Shown piece after piece: positions 53,001 through 63,513 of a stretch of 64,000 nt of DNA. The position numbers were made by a program, and so were the translations under genes. Position 1 is the first letter of the stretch; each line of letters begins with the position of its first letter. The notes under the pieces were generated by a model that ran no database searches, had not been told where the DNA came from, and was given only the letters and a program-made list of their open reading frames with translations. This stretch comes from Methylophilus sp. 5 (GTDB taxonomy: Bacteria; Pseudomonadota; Gammaproteobacteria; Burkholderiales; Methylophilaceae), in contig NZ_KI911560.1 of the NCBI RefSeq assembly GCF_000515275.1, forward strand, positions 1,240,001 through 1,304,000, read 5' to 3'.

Positions 53001-53291
53001 TTATTCTTCAGGTATTTGCCAATTTACTGTCATGGGGGCTTTGCGTGAGAACAGGGCAATGTGCTCGTTAAGCACATATTGTAATTGTTTGAGGTTTTCA
53101 TCCGACATGGCATGGCACTCAAACTCGAGTACGCCGTCTTGTACCCTGAGTACGCAATTACCCCAGGGAAACCTTGCCAGGCCTTGTGTATCGGTATATT
53201 CAACCTCGATTTTTCGCCGAAAGTGGCTACAGAGGCCGACTAGGTAGCGGCTGGGTTCGTGGGTCGGCAAATGGCCTTTCAAGTGGTGCAT
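53001..53291 (-). CDS. DUF2218 domain protein
   Basis: 96 residues fitting the DUF2218 pattern: LPTHEPSRYLVGLCSHFRRKIEVEY, then FPWGNCVLRVQDGVLEFECHAMSDENLKQLQYVLNEHIALFS and a VNWQ ending. The family is often found beside siderophore uptake genes, and here it is downstream of a FepA-type receptor. A terminator lies between the two, so they may be separate units. Biochemical role unknown. Confidence 0.85.
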   Translation of the reverse strand: MHHLKGHLPTHEPSRYLVGLCSHFRRKIEVEYTDTQGLARFPWGNCVLRVQDGVLEFECHAMSDENLKQLQYVLNEHIALFSRKAPMTVNWQIPEE

Positions 53292-53343
53292 GTATCTCTC
53301 TCCTGATATTTTTTAATAGCTACATTGTGGTTGCTTAAACAAA

Positions 53344-53379
53344 AAGCAGCGCTCAACCAGGTGTTGGCTGGTTGAGCGC
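53344..53379 (-). terminator. Intrinsic terminator after fepA
   Basis: Perfect 12-bp stem GCGCTCAACCAG/CTGGTTGAGCGC (53349-53379) with a 7-nt loop, followed on the minus transcript by GCUUUUUG. It lies 34 bp past the fepA stop. Confidence 0.9.
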
Positions 53380-53413
53380 GCAGAATAATGGCGTATTCTG
53401 TGTTGGGTCCGTC

Positions 53414-55711
53414 TTAGAACGAGGTATTCAGTAACACGTAAAATGCGCGTCCCGGTTCGTTGTAAGTTTCGGCCCCGGCCCCAGAAATAATGCCGAAACC
53501 ATTGTTAATCCCAGAGGCGTTCCCGCGACGGTAGAGGCGTTTATCAAACAGGTTGCTGATGCCGGTGGTCATGCGCCAGTGATTGGAAAACTTGTAACTG
53601 GCATTGATCCCAAATAATGCATAGCTATCTAGTTCGTTGGCAGCGTCGCCACTCACACGGTCGCCATGGTAGTCAAATTTCTTTGGTTTTTGTTTGCCAA
53701 ATAAAGACATGGTGGTTTGCAAGCCAAGTTGGTCATTCACTTTCCAGTCAAGTACTGAGTTGACGGTATATTGGGGGATGATAGATAAGACATCACGCGT
53801 TTTTTTATTGATGGAGTCTGTCATGTAGGTGAAGTTGTTGGTCCACATCACACTGTCATGTAGGGGGAACTTGAGCGTGCCTTCAAAGCCTTGTACCAGC
53901 GCGTCCGGGATATTCGACCACTGGAAAATATTGGCCTGGCTACCCGTGGTGGCGCGGCTTGTCGGGGTAAGACCGGCATCAATCTTGTCTTTGTAATCGT
54001 TACGGAAGAACGTTAAACCTGCCAACACGGCACCTGCTTTGTATTCAAGCCCGATTTCTTTATTGATGCTGTGCTCTGCATTGAGGTCATCATTGCCTTG
54101 CAAGTAACAGGCCGCACCGCCATAACAACCAGCGCCTCTACTGAATAGCAGGTAGTCGGTATTAATCTGGTATAAGTTAGGTGCTTTGTAAGCGCGTGCA
54201 ATGCCGGTTTTAACCGTCCAGTTTTCTGTCATGCTATGTGACAGGTTAATCGACGGGCTCCAGTTATCACCGACTTTGCTATGCTGGTCGAAGCGCAGGC
54301 CTGGCGTTAACAGTGTGCTGTCGGTCAATGCAATATTGCTTTCGACAAACACCGAAAAAATATTAGCCGCACTGAACGTATTGCGGCCAGTGTCGGTTAG
54401 TCCTGGCACATTGCCGCCCAACAGGGTCTGTGTCATTGAGTTAGGGTCGTCCAGTGTTTGGCGTACCCATTCTGTGCCCACGGTCAGCATCTGGCTTAAG
54501 CCGCCAACTTTGCCAGGGAGGGTTGTTTCGGCGTGACCAGTATAGTTTTTTAGCTCCGAGGTTTGAAATCCGGGATCGGTCGATGAAAACAAGCCTTCCG
54601 TCCCTCCGGCAAGCCCCTCCTTCAGGCGATTATTGCGCGTATGTTCATACTGCAAATAAGCCATCGAAGTACCGAAGTCATACTTGCCATGATGGGTCAG
54701 CGCATAGTTTTCACGGTACATAATATTCGTTTCGCGTCCTAAATACGCGTTGATTTGGTCTGTCGTCGGACTGGGTGTCGTTCCGCCTGGGGCTGTGGTC
54801 GTGAAGTTATTGGTGTTTTGGGCATCGCCACCATAAATGTTGCCTTGCCGACTAAACGTGGCGTCCAGGTCCAGGCGATGATTGTCACTCACCTGCCAGC
54901 TTAAACGACCATTCAAGTCACGATTGCGCACCCCTTCGCGGCCTGTTGGAAAAGAGTTGCTATAAATGCCGGTGCGTAGCGTCGCATGGCCTTCATTAAT
55001 GTCAACATCATCGGCGTCTGTTTTATTCATGTTGCCGTAAATGCGGTAAGACAACGTGTCGGTAATTGGGCCGCTCAAGCCAAAGTTGAGTCTGCGGGTC
55101 GCGCCATCAACCGAGTCTTCCGGGACGCTGGTATAAGCGGTGACGGAACCATGCGTCTCTTTGGCAGCAGCCTTGGTGATGATGTTGACCACACCACCGG
55201 CGGCACCGTTGCCATAACGCGCGGCCGCTGGGCCGCGGATAATTTCAATGCGCTCAACCTGCTCTGGTGGCACCCAGTTGGTGTCCCCTCGGGTATCACG
55301 CTCACCGCGCCAGCCATAGCGCACCGAGTTACGGCTGCTCACCGGGCGGCCATCAATCAGAATGAGTGTGTTTTCCGGGCCCATACCGCGGATATCAATC
55401 TGGCGGTTGTTGCCGCGCTGGCCGCTGGTCGAGTTGCCGGTCAAGTTAACGCCGGGCATGGTGCGGATGATTTCAGACAAATCATTGGTAGGCGGGCGTT
55501 TTGCAATATCTTCAGCCGTGATGACAGACACGCCAGGGGCTTGTTTGAGCTCTTCCTGGGCAGAAGAAACGGTTATTTCTTCGAGTGTTTGTATGTTGCT
55601 GGTGACTGCGTCTGCGGCAAAAGAGGCTTGTGTCGCGCAGGCCATGATTACCATGGCTGACAGCGTTTTTAATTTAAATGAAGAAGGGTGATGATGAGTG
55701 ATTAAAGGCAT
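53414..55711 (-). CDS. fepA: FepA-type TonB-dependent catecholate siderophore receptor
   Basis: 765-residue outer-membrane receptor. Signal peptide through about residue 33 (ATQASFA), then a TonB-box-like EEITVSSAQ, the plug domain and a 22-strand barrel ending in YVLLNTSF with terminal Phe. Long blocks match E. coli FepA as I recall it, for example IIRTMPGVNLTGNSTSGQRG, RGPAAARYGNGAAGGVVNI and AYKAP. It should import ferric enterobactin-like catecholates. A Fur-box-like site precedes it. It is divergent from an AraC regulator. Confidence 0.95.
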   Translation of the reverse strand: MPLITHHHPSSFKLKTLSAMVIMACATQASFAADAVTSNIQTLEEITVSSAQEELKQAPGVSVITAEDIAKRPPTNDLSEIIRTMPGVNLTGNSTSGQRGNNRQIDIRGMGPENTLILIDGRPVSSRNSVRYGWRGERDTRGDTNWVPPEQVERIEIIRGPAAARYGNGAAGGVVNIITKAAAKETHGSVTAYTSVPEDSVDGATRRLNFGLSGPITDTLSYRIYGNMNKTDADDVDINEGHATLRTGIYSNSFPTGREGVRNRDLNGRLSWQVSDNHRLDLDATFSRQGNIYGGDAQNTNNFTTTAPGGTTPSPTTDQINAYLGRETNIMYRENYALTHHGKYDFGTSMAYLQYEHTRNNRLKEGLAGGTEGLFSSTDPGFQTSELKNYTGHAETTLPGKVGGLSQMLTVGTEWVRQTLDDPNSMTQTLLGGNVPGLTDTGRNTFSAANIFSVFVESNIALTDSTLLTPGLRFDQHSKVGDNWSPSINLSHSMTENWTVKTGIARAYKAPNLYQINTDYLLFSRGAGCYGGAACYLQGNDDLNAEHSINKEIGLEYKAGAVLAGLTFFRNDYKDKIDAGLTPTSRATTGSQANIFQWSNIPDALVQGFEGTLKFPLHDSVMWTNNFTYMTDSINKKTRDVLSIIPQYTVNSVLDWKVNDQLGLQTTMSLFGKQKPKKFDYHGDRVSGDAANELDSYALFGINASYKFSNHWRMTTGISNLFDKRLYRRGNASGINNGFGIISGAGAETYNEPGRAFYVLLNTSF

Positions 55712-55773
55712 ATTTTTTCCGTAGGGTTGCTATTTCCGCACACTGTTTCAAGAAGCACGATGAGTTGTTATAA

Positions 55774-55794
55774 TAAGAATGATTATCATTTATA
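55774..55794. promoter_or_regulatory. Fur box in the fepA-AraC intergenic region
   Basis: AATGATTATCATT (55778-55790) contains the central NATGATAATCATN core of the Fur consensus GATAATGATAATCATTATC on the complementary strand. Its place between two iron-transport genes supports iron-dependent repression. Confidence 0.75.
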
Positions 55795-55851
55795 ATTTTA
55801 ACATCTGTCCTTTTGGCGGGCAGGTCAGTTTTGTTTGCTTAAGCAAGAAAG

Positions 55852-56877
55852 ATGTTTGTGCGCACACCAATCCCAAGCTCCAGTAAGCGTCAGGCAGGCA
55901 AATTGTCGTCTGGGCGCAGACTGTCGGCAGACCATGATATTGATATAGCAAACCTGCATGCCAAGTTCGGGCAGGAGCATCGCTTGCTGTCGCCGGATAT
56001 TGGCAAGGCCGCCCCATTGATGCAGGGCGACTTTTCTTTTACACGCGTGCGTGAGGGCATGACCTTGCACTGCACCGACATTGTGCATTTGCATGACATG
56101 CGTACGCAGTTTGTGATTCACGAGCCCTGCATCAAGATCATGTTAAAGATTGAAGGCAATGCACAGGTGGTGATGGGGCAGCAAACGCTGCAACTGGACG
56201 TCGGCGAAGGGTCGGACGCCGTGCCGCAAGGCGTAGTGGTCAGTATTCATGATCCGGTTAATTTTGAGCGGCACTCGCACGCTGGCAGCCGTCAGCGCAT
56301 GGTGGTGTTAACCTTAACCCCGGTCTGGCTGGCGGCGGCTGGTTTTGAGCCCAGCCTGTTTCAGGATGGCCTGGCGATTCACAACTGGAACCCGACCGCG
56401 CGTGATATTGCCATTGCCGAGCAGTTGATACATCCGGTGGGCAGTGAAGGGCCGTTACAAATGCTGCATCAGGAGTGCCGTGCGCTGGAGTTGATTGTGC
56501 ATGCACTGTCGCAGACATTGCCCGCAGAACCTGTGGCGCCGGTAGAGATGTCAACCACGGCCTACCAACGCGTGCTGCGCCTGCAAGCATTGATAGACAG
56601 TGGCGAGGCAGACCAGCTCGACATGCGCGCGATTGCCAAATACATAGGGTGTAATGCAAATACGTTACAACAGCAGTTCCGGCAGATTCACGGCCAAACC
56701 ATTTTTGACTATATGCGCCAATGCCGTCTGGAGCGCGCTGCCCATGCGTTGAGAGATGATGGCGTCAGTGTGACGCAGGCGGCGGAAATTGCCGGTTATA
56801 GCAGCCAGGCTAATTTTTCAACCGCGTTTCACCGCCATTTTGGCACCTTGCCCAAACACTACCGTAACCAGGGCTAA
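55852..56877 (+). CDS. AraC-family regulator, PchR-like
   Basis: 341 residues. The C-terminal double HTH is clear (DMRAIAKYIGCNANTLQQQFRQIHGQTIFDYMRQCRLERAAHALRDDGVSVTQAAEIAGYSSQANFSTAFHRHFGTLPKHYR). The N-terminal part resembles PchR/AlcR-type sensors that bind the ferric siderophore and activate receptor and biosynthesis genes. It is divergent from fepA and convergent with entD, so it probably senses this system's siderophore. The start is uncertain; AGAAAG precedes the ATG directly. Confidence 0.88.
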   Translation: MFVRTPIPSSSKRQAGKLSSGRRLSADHDIDIANLHAKFGQEHRLLSPDIGKAAPLMQGDFSFTRVREGMTLHCTDIVHLHDMRTQFVIHEPCIKIMLKIEGNAQVVMGQQTLQLDVGEGSDAVPQGVVVSIHDPVNFERHSHAGSRQRMVVLTLTPVWLAAAGFEPSLFQDGLAIHNWNPTARDIAIAEQLIHPVGSEGPLQMLHQECRALELIVHALSQTLPAEPVAPVEMSTTAYQRVLRLQALIDSGEADQLDMRAIAKYIGCNANTLQQQFRQIHGQTIFDYMRQCRLERAAHALRDDGVSVTQAAEIAGYSSQANFSTAFHRHFGTLPKHYRNQG

Positions 56878-56893
56878 CTGGTCGCAAACCCGC

Positions 56894-57664
56894 TTATAGC
56901 AAAGCCAGGGCTGCTTGATACCCATAGGCCACGGCCAATGGCCAGGCTTGTATTTGCATAGTCTTTGTCTCTGCCAGTGACACCTCAAGGTGTGTTGCCA
57001 TCGGTAACACCGATAGCGTCGTTAACTCTGCTGTCAGGCCTGTGCCCAAGGCTTTTAAGACGGCTTCTTTGCCGGTCCAGATTTGTGTCCAGTCAGTTGC
57101 ATGCGGGTGTTGCAGGCAATAAGCCTGTTCACGTGGGCTGAATACGCTGAGCAGAGCACGCTGCTGCTGTGTGCTCGCCAATGCTTCTATGTCTATACCC
57201 ACTGGCCGCTGTGCTGATAAGGCAATCAGGCCTAACTGCTGGCTATGTGACAGGTTGAATTGTAACGGTGCCGCCGGTGCGCGCAGGCAGGGCTTGCCAA
57301 AAGCGCTTAATCCCAATTGAATACAGTGTGCGGGTTGCTGCAAGTGATGTGCAATCAAATGGCGCAGCGCAGCGCGCATCACGGCATAGCGTATACGGTC
57401 AGCCAGGCGGTGATAGCGTTTGCAGCGCGCACGCTCATCAACCGCCAGCAAGGTGAGTAGCTGCTGATATTGTTGCTCGGTGACCAGGCTTGCTGCCGCA
57501 TCTCTAGCAAGCATCAACTGCCAGACCTGCACCCCGGCCGGTAAATGCGCAGTTGGCAAGAGCATGACGTGGCGCACAAATGGCAACGCTTGAAGGCCGT
57601 GTATGGCCGTGCCGGACAAGGTTTTTTCGTGTTGCACATGCATTTGGCTAAGCGTTGTCATCAT
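56894..57664 (-). CDS. entD: 4'-phosphopantetheinyl transferase (EntD/Sfp type)
   Basis: 256 residues. The Mg/CoA-binding motifs are present: VGIDIEAL and IWTGKEAVLKALGTGL, with a preceding FNLSHSQQLGLIALS. It would attach phosphopantetheine to the carrier domains of EntB and of the NRPS. The ATG at 57664 is preferred over an upstream TTG at 57676, which sits 3 bp past entA. Last gene of the biosynthesis operon. Confidence 0.92.
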   Translation of the reverse strand: MMTTLSQMHVQHEKTLSGTAIHGLQALPFVRHVMLLPTAHLPAGVQVWQLMLARDAAASLVTEQQYQQLLTLLAVDERARCKRYHRLADRIRYAVMRAALRHLIAHHLQQPAHCIQLGLSAFGKPCLRAPAAPLQFNLSHSQQLGLIALSAQRPVGIDIEALASTQQQRALLSVFSPREQAYCLQHPHATDWTQIWTGKEAVLKALGTGLTAELTTLSVLPMATHLEVSLAETKTMQIQAWPLAVAYGYQAALALL

Positions 57665-57679
57665 GACATCCAACAACGA

Positions 57680-58441
57680 CTAAGCATCTAGCGTCGCCCC
57701 GCCGTCTACCCGCAAGTCGTGCATGGTGATATGGCGGGCAGCATCACTGAGCAAAAACAGCACTGTGTTGGCAATATCCTGCGCATCGGCAATGCGGCCA
57801 AGCGGGATACCGGTACGGTAATGCGGCAGAGAACCGGCAATGACGGTGCTGGCATCGCTGCCAGATTGCCATAGCTGACGCTGCATCTCGGTATCAGTAG
57901 AGCCGGGCGAGACAATATTGCAGCGGATGCCGTAAGGCGCCAGTTCTAGCCCCAAGCATTTTGCAAAGTGACAAGCCGCCGCTTTGGATGCTGCATAAGC
58001 CGCCATCTGCATGCGTGGAATGGCCGCCGCATTGGAGCCTACGGTGACGATGCGGCCGCGTTTGTGCGCCATCATGTGCCTAGCCACGGCGCGTGACAGG
58101 TAAAACAGACCATGGGTGTTGACGGCAAAAATACGCTCCCAGTCTTGGTCGCTGCATTCACAAATGCTGCCCATGCGCAGTATGCCCGCTACATTGGCCA
58201 GCATGTCGATTTCACCCAAATCAGCGGCGATACGCTCAACCACAGCGCTGACCTCTTGGCTGCGGCTCAAATCTACCGTATAGGTAGTCACGCGATCGCC
58301 ATAGGGTTGCATGGCGCGTTGTAAGGTCTCGGCCTGGATATCCAGCGCGGCCACGCGCGCGCCTTGTTCAACCAGTGCGGCCACCACGGCTGCGCCTATG
58401 CCTTGTGCGGCACCGGTCACAATGGCGAGCTGGCCTTTCAT
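57680..58441 (-). CDS. entA: 2,3-dihydro-2,3-dihydroxybenzoate dehydrogenase
   Basis: 253-residue SDR that oxidises 2,3-dihydro-DHB to 2,3-dihydroxybenzoate with NAD. It has TGAAQGIGAAVV, NVAGILRMG and AAYAASKAA, plus EntA-specific blocks (RCNIVSPGSTDTEMQRQLW; GIPLGRIADAQDIANTVLFLLSD; DLRVDGGATLDA). The start overlaps the NRPS stop by 4 bp. Confidence 0.96.
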   Translation of the reverse strand: MKGQLAIVTGAAQGIGAAVVAALVEQGARVAALDIQAETLQRAMQPYGDRVTTYTVDLSRSQEVSAVVERIAADLGEIDMLANVAGILRMGSICECSDQDWERIFAVNTHGLFYLSRAVARHMMAHKRGRIVTVGSNAAAIPRMQMAAYAASKAAACHFAKCLGLELAPYGIRCNIVSPGSTDTEMQRQLWQSGSDASTVIAGSLPHYRTGIPLGRIADAQDIANTVLFLLSDAARHITMHDLRVDGGATLDA

Positions 58442-61400
58442 ACCAGACTCACTTCCTGCGCGATGGCTAATTCAGGCGCGGGTTTGATCAGTAGCCGCTC
58501 AGCCAGTGCCTGGCCAATGGCGGCCATGGGCGCCGGGTCGCTCATGCCAAAATGGTTGCAGTTGATCACCACACAATCGAGCCGCCCTTGCAGATAAGGT
58601 AGCCAGGAGGCTGGCTGCGGGGTATCTGGTGCGCGCTCGGCGGCCTGAAACAGCAACAGGTCGCCCTGGTAATGCGGTGTTTGGCTGGCACGAAACAGCT
58701 GCATGCCATGCAGTGCTGTTTCGCCCAGGCGCTCGAGTGCTTCTCGCCCTAGCGAGGCAAGCGGGCTGCCGGGACGTAGCAAGCGCTGGTAAATGGCTTC
58801 AGGCGTTTCAGCTTCAAGTTCGCCGGTCACACTCAACAAGGTAATTAAGGCATCGTGCAGGCTTGGGGCACGCCAGTCGGCAAAAGCGGGTGCCGGGTAG
58901 CTGTCCATCAGCGCGACCAATTCGACCTGCTCACCCAACTGCGTCAGGTGGCTGGCGATGGCGTGTGCCAGTGCACCACCCAGCGACCAGCCTAGCAAAC
59001 GATAAGGCCCCTGTGCTTGCTGCTGGCGGATACGCGCGGCATAGGTTTCTACCATGGCGGCAAAGCTGTCAGGCAAGGCGCTGTCTGCCGTTGCCTGCAA
59101 ACCATAAATGGCAATGCCCGGTAAATGCCGTGCCAGTGCCAGATAGCACCATGACAACCCTTCTGCTGGATGCAGGCAAAACAGTGCAGGATGCGCGCCT
59201 TGCTGGATGGCTAACATGGGGGCGAACGCTTGTGCCGACTGGCTAGGCGGTGGGCGATGCGCCACCGGTGCGCTGAGTGCTTTGGCTAGCGCCTGCACGG
59301 TGGCATGGTTAAACAGGGCCGAGATGGCAATTTCACGTTGCAGCAATTGCCCCAGCTTGCTCGATACCTGAATCGCTTGCAGTGATTTGCCACCCAGGTC
59401 AAAGAAATTGGCGTGTACATGCTCGGGCATCACGCCCAGCACCTCATACCAAACCTGCATGATCTGCTGCTCAAGCGGGCTCGCTTGCGGCACGTTGGCT
59501 GGCTGTTGTGAGGCCAGCCTGTCTGCTAACTGTTTGCGGTCGATTTTTCCATTCAGGTTGCGCGGCAATTCGGATACAACACGCCAATGGTCAGGTACCG
59601 CGGCGGCAGGCAACAGGTCTGCCAGTGCTGTCCGCAATGCGCTGGCATGATCCATCGTTGCCGGTGTATCGGCACACACGACAAAGGCAGCCAATATCAC
59701 GCCAGTGGGTTGGCGCGGCAGAGTCACCACGGCGGCTTCACGCACACTCGGGTGGCTGAGTAATGCGTTCTCGATTTCGGCCGGGTCAATGCGCAGTCCG
59801 CTGATTTTGACTTCATTATCCAATCTGCCTAAAAACTGTAGTTGGCCTTGTTGCAAACGCACCAGGTCACCGGTGCGATACGCGCGCACGGCAAAGTCCT
59901 GATACGCAGGCGAAATGATGCGTGGGGTAATAAAGCGTTGTGTTGTCAGCGCGCTATTGCGGTGGTAATGCATGGCCAGCGCATCGCCGCACAGTAGTAA
60001 CTCACCAGGTTTGCCTGCCGCCACCGGGTACAAGCGTTCATCGACCACCAGCGCCTGTACGCCCGGGCGTGGCAAGCCAATCGGCACCTGGTCACTGCCA
60101 TCCCACACGGCTTGTGGCCCGTTTAATATGGCAGTAGTGGCAATGACTGATGCTTCAGTGGGGCCGTAGCTGTTGAGCAGCACATTGTCAGGCAGCAACT
60201 GTTGCCAGCGCCGTGCGCGCTCGGCCAAGGCGGCTTCGCCGCCGATGATGGTTAGCCTGACGCTGTGCAGGTCGCGAGCCAGGGCTGGGGTCAGCGCATA
60301 GGCCAGTTCATGCCAGTATGCCGTTGGCAGGTCGAGCACGCTAATCTGTGCCTGCTGGATAAACCCGGTAAAGCTCGAGATAGCGTCCAGCATGGCGTCG
60401 GTACGTAATATCAGTGTGGCACCATGGCATAGCGAGAGGAAAATTTCTTCTATGCTGGCATCAAAATGTAATGGTGCAAATTGCAGTACACGGTCATTGG
60501 CCTGCACTTGATAGAGCTGACCGGCGCTGGCCACGAAGTGCGCCAATGCAGCATGGCTCATTAGCACGCCATTGGGTGTGCCCGTAGAGCCTGAGGTATA
60601 CAGCAGGTAGGCCGGGTCTTCGGGGCTTACCGGCAGCGGCCGGGCGAGAGGATGATTGTTGAAAATAGCCGACACATCGGCTGCCGCTTGTTCATGTGCG
60701 CATGTCGCCATGTACACCACTGGCAAGTTGCCCGCGTTGTGTGCCCATTCTGTCCGCGTAATCACTTGTTGCGGCGCCGCATCGGTCAACACCATGTCCA
60801 GTCGGCCAGCTGGGCCGAGCGGGTCCAGTGGTACATAGCAGCCGCCTGCCCACAAGGTAGCTAAAATCGCGATAATTGCTTCTGGGCTGCGTGGCAGCAG
60901 GATAATGACACGGTCTTGTGGCTGCAAACCATTCGCCTGCAATTGCGCAGCCATTTCAATCACCTGGTGTAGCAAGGCCTGGTAGCTGAGTGAGTGATGA
61001 CTACTTGTGTCATCTTGCCATTCTAGGGCCGGGTGGTTGGGGCGGCTAAACGCCGTTTTATATAAACGTTGCAGCATCGGTTGCGCTGGCTGTTGCAACG
61101 CCTCTCCGCGTAACAATGACAATGGTGGCAAGTCTTGTAGCAATGGGGCGAGGGCGGCTTGCGGCGCATGTGCCGCTAACTGGTTTAGCCAGTGTGACAA
61201 GTCTGCATGTAACTCTGCCAGGCGCTCGCTGTCGTAAGCATTCGGGTTAGCTTCGAGTAATAACTGCCATTCGCCATTGAGCACAAATACGCTGATATTC
61301 AGGTCTTTGACCGGGCCCGCGCTGATCGGGTGTATGGTGCTTTGCAAGCCAGCAAACGGCGCGTGGCGGTCAAATGGCATGATATTCACCGCCTGGTTAA

Positions 61401-62427
61401 ACAAATGCTTTTGTACCTCGAGCAAGCCGAGGTCGCCGCGTATCCAACTGTAACGGTAATACAAATGTGGCCGGATGGTACGCAGGCTGTTGGCGAGCTG
61501 CTGACTCATGGCGCACATGTCCTGCGCCGGGTCAACGTAAACACTCATCGGTACAATATTCATCGCCATGCAGGGGATGCCCAGCGCCGGAGTGCCCAAG
61601 CGGTTCATGACCGGCAGGCCAAAAGTGAGTTGCTGCTGGCCAGATTGTTTGGCTAGCCACACCCCGATGGCGGCCAGCATCCAGCTGCCCCAATCTTGGC
61701 CGCATTGCTGGGCGGCGTGTTCCAGCCTGGCAACATGTTCTTTGTTCAGGCGCACACCGTGGCGTAGCACCTCATCTGAGAACTCCTGGGCGGGGGCGAC
61801 CACCGCAGAGGCGGGCGCATGTTGCAAATGCTGTGTCCAAAAGGCTTTATCGCGCTCAAACCTGCCATCGGTGTTGTACTGGCGTTCGGCCTCTAATACC
61901 TTATGCAGCGACCAGTCAGGCAGCGGTGGCAAGGCCTGGCCGCTGACATGGGCACTGTAGCGTGCGGCAACTGCCTGGCACACCATGCCGTAACCGTAAC
62001 CATCCAGCGCAATATGGTGTACCTGCAAATACCATTGCCAGCGGTCGTCAGCTAGTTGCAGCAGCGCGGTGCGATACAGCGCGTCCTGGGTCGGGCGGCA
62101 CACGGTGGCCAGCGATTGCTTGGCCCATTGCCACGCTGCAGTTTCAGAGTCAGGTGCTGTACGAAAGTCGTGTATCTCCAGCACCGTTGCAGCAGGTTGT
62201 GGCCATTGCCACAAGCCTTCGTCATTCATTTCAAAGCGCATATGCAGGGTTTGGCAGTTGTTTAGCACTTCGGTGACACTCAGGCGCAGTGCTTCAACAT
62301 TGAGTACGCCATGCAGTTCTATGGCTTCTGCGGTGAGGTAGCTGGGACTGTCTGGCACCATTTGCTGCCCCATCCAGATGCCATATTGGGCAGCGCTGGT
62401 GGGTAAACGGCTTGATGTTGTATTCAT
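58438..62427 (-). CDS. EntF-like NRPS, C-A-T-TE, probable lysine-type adenylation domain
   Basis: 1329-residue one-module synthetase. Order: condensation domain with HHIALDG (His137/138), adenylation domain with [12 protein letters not shown] and GKIDRK, carrier domain LGGKSLQA, and thioesterase with nucleophile motif GWSLGG, late NHFG. I read the ten specificity residues by hand against GrsA ([31 protein letters not shown]). The result is D-A-E-D-I-G-S-V-I-K. Acidic residues at pocket positions 3 and 4 are typical of lysine/ornithine domains; EntF Ser is DVWHFSLVDK. The DHB donor is EntB. I took the ATG at 62427 with GAGGA upstream, not the one at 62493. Confidence 0.9.
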   Translation of the reverse strand: MNTTSSRLPTSAAQYGIWMGQQMVPDSPSYLTAEAIELHGVLNVEALRLSVTEVLNNCQTLHMRFEMNDEGLWQWPQPAATVLEIHDFRTAPDSETAAWQWAKQSLATVCRPTQDALYRTALLQLADDRWQWYLQVHHIALDGYGYGMVCQAVAARYSAHVSGQALPPLPDWSLHKVLEAERQYNTDGRFERDKAFWTQHLQHAPASAVVAPAQEFSDEVLRHGVRLNKEHVARLEHAAQQCGQDWGSWMLAAIGVWLAKQSGQQQLTFGLPVMNRLGTPALGIPCMAMNIVPMSVYVDPAQDMCAMSQQLANSLRTIRPHLYYRYSWIRGDLGLLEVQKHLFNQAVNIMPFDRHAPFAGLQSTIHPISAGPVKDLNISVFVLNGEWQLLLEANPNAYDSERLAELHADLSHWLNQLAAHAPQAALAPLLQDLPPLSLLRGEALQQPAQPMLQRLYKTAFSRPNHPALEWQDDTSSHHSLSYQALLHQVIEMAAQLQANGLQPQDRVIILLPRSPEAIIAILATLWAGGCYVPLDPLGPAGRLDMVLTDAAPQQVITRTEWAHNAGNLPVVYMATCAHEQAAADVSAIFNNHPLARPLPVSPEDPAYLLYTSGSTGTPNGVLMSHAALAHFVASAGQLYQVQANDRVLQFAPLHFDASIEEIFLSLCHGATLILRTDAMLDAISSFTGFIQQAQISVLDLPTAYWHELAYALTPALARDLHSVRLTIIGGEAALAERARRWQQLLPDNVLLNSYGPTEASVIATTAILNGPQAVWDGSDQVPIGLPRPGVQALVVDERLYPVAAGKPGELLLCGDALAMHYHRNSALTTQRFITPRIISPAYQDFAVRAYRTGDLVRLQQGQLQFLGRLDNEVKISGLRIDPAEIENALLSHPSVREAAVVTLPRQPTGVILAAFVVCADTPATMDHASALRTALADLLPAAAVPDHWRVVSELPRNLNGKIDRKQLADRLASQQPANVPQASPLEQQIMQVWYEVLGVMPEHVHANFFDLGGKSLQAIQVSSKLGQLLQREIAISALFNHATVQALAKALSAPVAHRPPPSQSAQAFAPMLAIQQGAHPALFCLHPAEGLSWCYLALARHLPGIAIYGLQATADSALPDSFAAMVETYAARIRQQQAQGPYRLLGWSLGGALAHAIASHLTQLGEQVELVALMDSYPAPAFADWRAPSLHDALITLLSVTGELEAETPEAIYQRLLRPGSPLASLGREALERLGETALHGMQLFRASQTPHYQGDLLLFQAAERAPDTPQPASWLPYLQGRLDCVVINCNHFGMSDPAPMAAIGQALAERLLIKPAPELAIAQEVSLV

Positions 62428-62526
62428 GGAAGCATCCTCGGCATAGGCGCTGCCCGGCGGGCGGCGCAGAATATTGGGGATGGCGCGTGCCATCCCGATG
62501 GATCAGGGAAAGTGTGGGCGATGAAC

Positions 62527-63513
62527 CTAAGGCGCAAACGCGAATGCTGGCACAGCTCTGGCGCCATGCATCAGCATGTCCTCGTGGTCATGGTCTTGCA
62601 GGCGCTGAAACTGCACTTTGCTAGCAGGCAAGCCAGTTTGTTGCAACAAGGTGGCAAAGCGCTCAGCATTGTCGACCATGGTACGGCTCTGCAATTTTGC
62701 TTGTTGTTCAGCAGAGGCAAAGCTGGCTGGAAATTGCTCGTCTGTGCCGACGGTAATCATGACGCGGTTGATGGTGTGTACCTGTTGCAGTGCTGTTAAG
62801 TGGTCTGGTAACTGCTTGATGGTCTGGTGCTCGCCAAACCACAGCGATGGGCTGGCGGCCCAGTAACGCTGAAAATGTTGTGGCTGTGTGCTCAGTGTAT
62901 ACAGCGTGAACAAGCCACCATACGAAAACCCAAACAAGGTATTTTTTTCTGGATTAAGCTCAAAATGCTGTGCGAGCAGTGGGCGTAGCTCCAACGTTAA
63001 AAACTTCAAAAAGGCATCGGCACCGCCATGCTTGGTAGAAAAAGAGTCACCGGTTTTTGCGCTGGTGGCCGGAGTATAGTCCTGCGCCCGTGCGTTGATA
63101 TCAAACGGAACACCACTGGCATAGCCGATGCCTACGATCAGCCCTGCCGGTTCTTCCCCTACTTTTTTGCGCCATTGCGCACTTTCGTTGGCATAGGGCG
63201 GCCTGGGGCGGGCCACTTCCATCATCGGCACACTGGCCAGGCCATCGAGTGCCCACAGCACCGGATAGCCACCGGCAGGCGGCGCTTTGTGCGGCAAGTC
63301 GAGCACAATGCGGTATTGCTGGCCGGTATAGCTGGAGGTCAGGTCAAAACTCAGGCTGTTTGATAGTTGTGTGGGTGCCCAGTGCGTGGGAAGCGGCAGT
63401 GTGTCTGCCTGGGCCAGGGAGAGGTGCAGCAGCCAGCCTAACATCGCGAACAGGCTAAAGCGTAACACCGCAACGTTGCTTGTGCGCGTGCGTAAAAAAG
63501 CATGCTTAAGCAT
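62527..63513 (-). CDS. Periplasmic siderophore esterase (IroE/BesA-like alpha/beta hydrolase)
   Basis: 328 residues. An N-terminal signal (about 36 residues, ending SLAQA) points to the periplasm, as in IroE. The nucleophile motif GFSYGG and a late His (DHDHEDM) fit the esterase-D/IroE family. Such enzymes hydrolyse ester bonds of ferric or apo catecholates to release iron. The ATG at 63513 overlaps the end of entB by 8 bp, with GGAG 8 nt upstream. It lies between entB and the NRPS in the operon. The presence of an esterase argues that some substrate contains ester bonds. Confidence 0.85.
   Translation of the reverse strand: MLKHAFLRTRTSNVAVLRFSLFAMLGWLLHLSLAQADTLPLPTHWAPTQLSNSLSFDLTSSYTGQQYRIVLDLPHKAPPAGGYPVLWALDGLASVPMMEVARPRPPYANESAQWRKKVGEEPAGLIVGIGYASGVPFDINARAQDYTPATSAKTGDSFSTKHGGADAFLKFLTLELRPLLAQHFELNPEKNTLFGFSYGGLFTLYTLSTQPQHFQRYWAASPSLWFGEHQTIKQLPDHLTALQQVHTINRVMITVGTDEQFPASFASAEQQAKLQSRTMVDNAERFATLLQQTGLPASKVQFQRLQDHDHEDMLMHGARAVPAFAFAP

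Noticed and set aside
54986..55660. 224-codon open frame antisense to fepA
   Set aside because: It lies opposite a strongly supported receptor gene, and its composition looks like a mirror of the coding frame.
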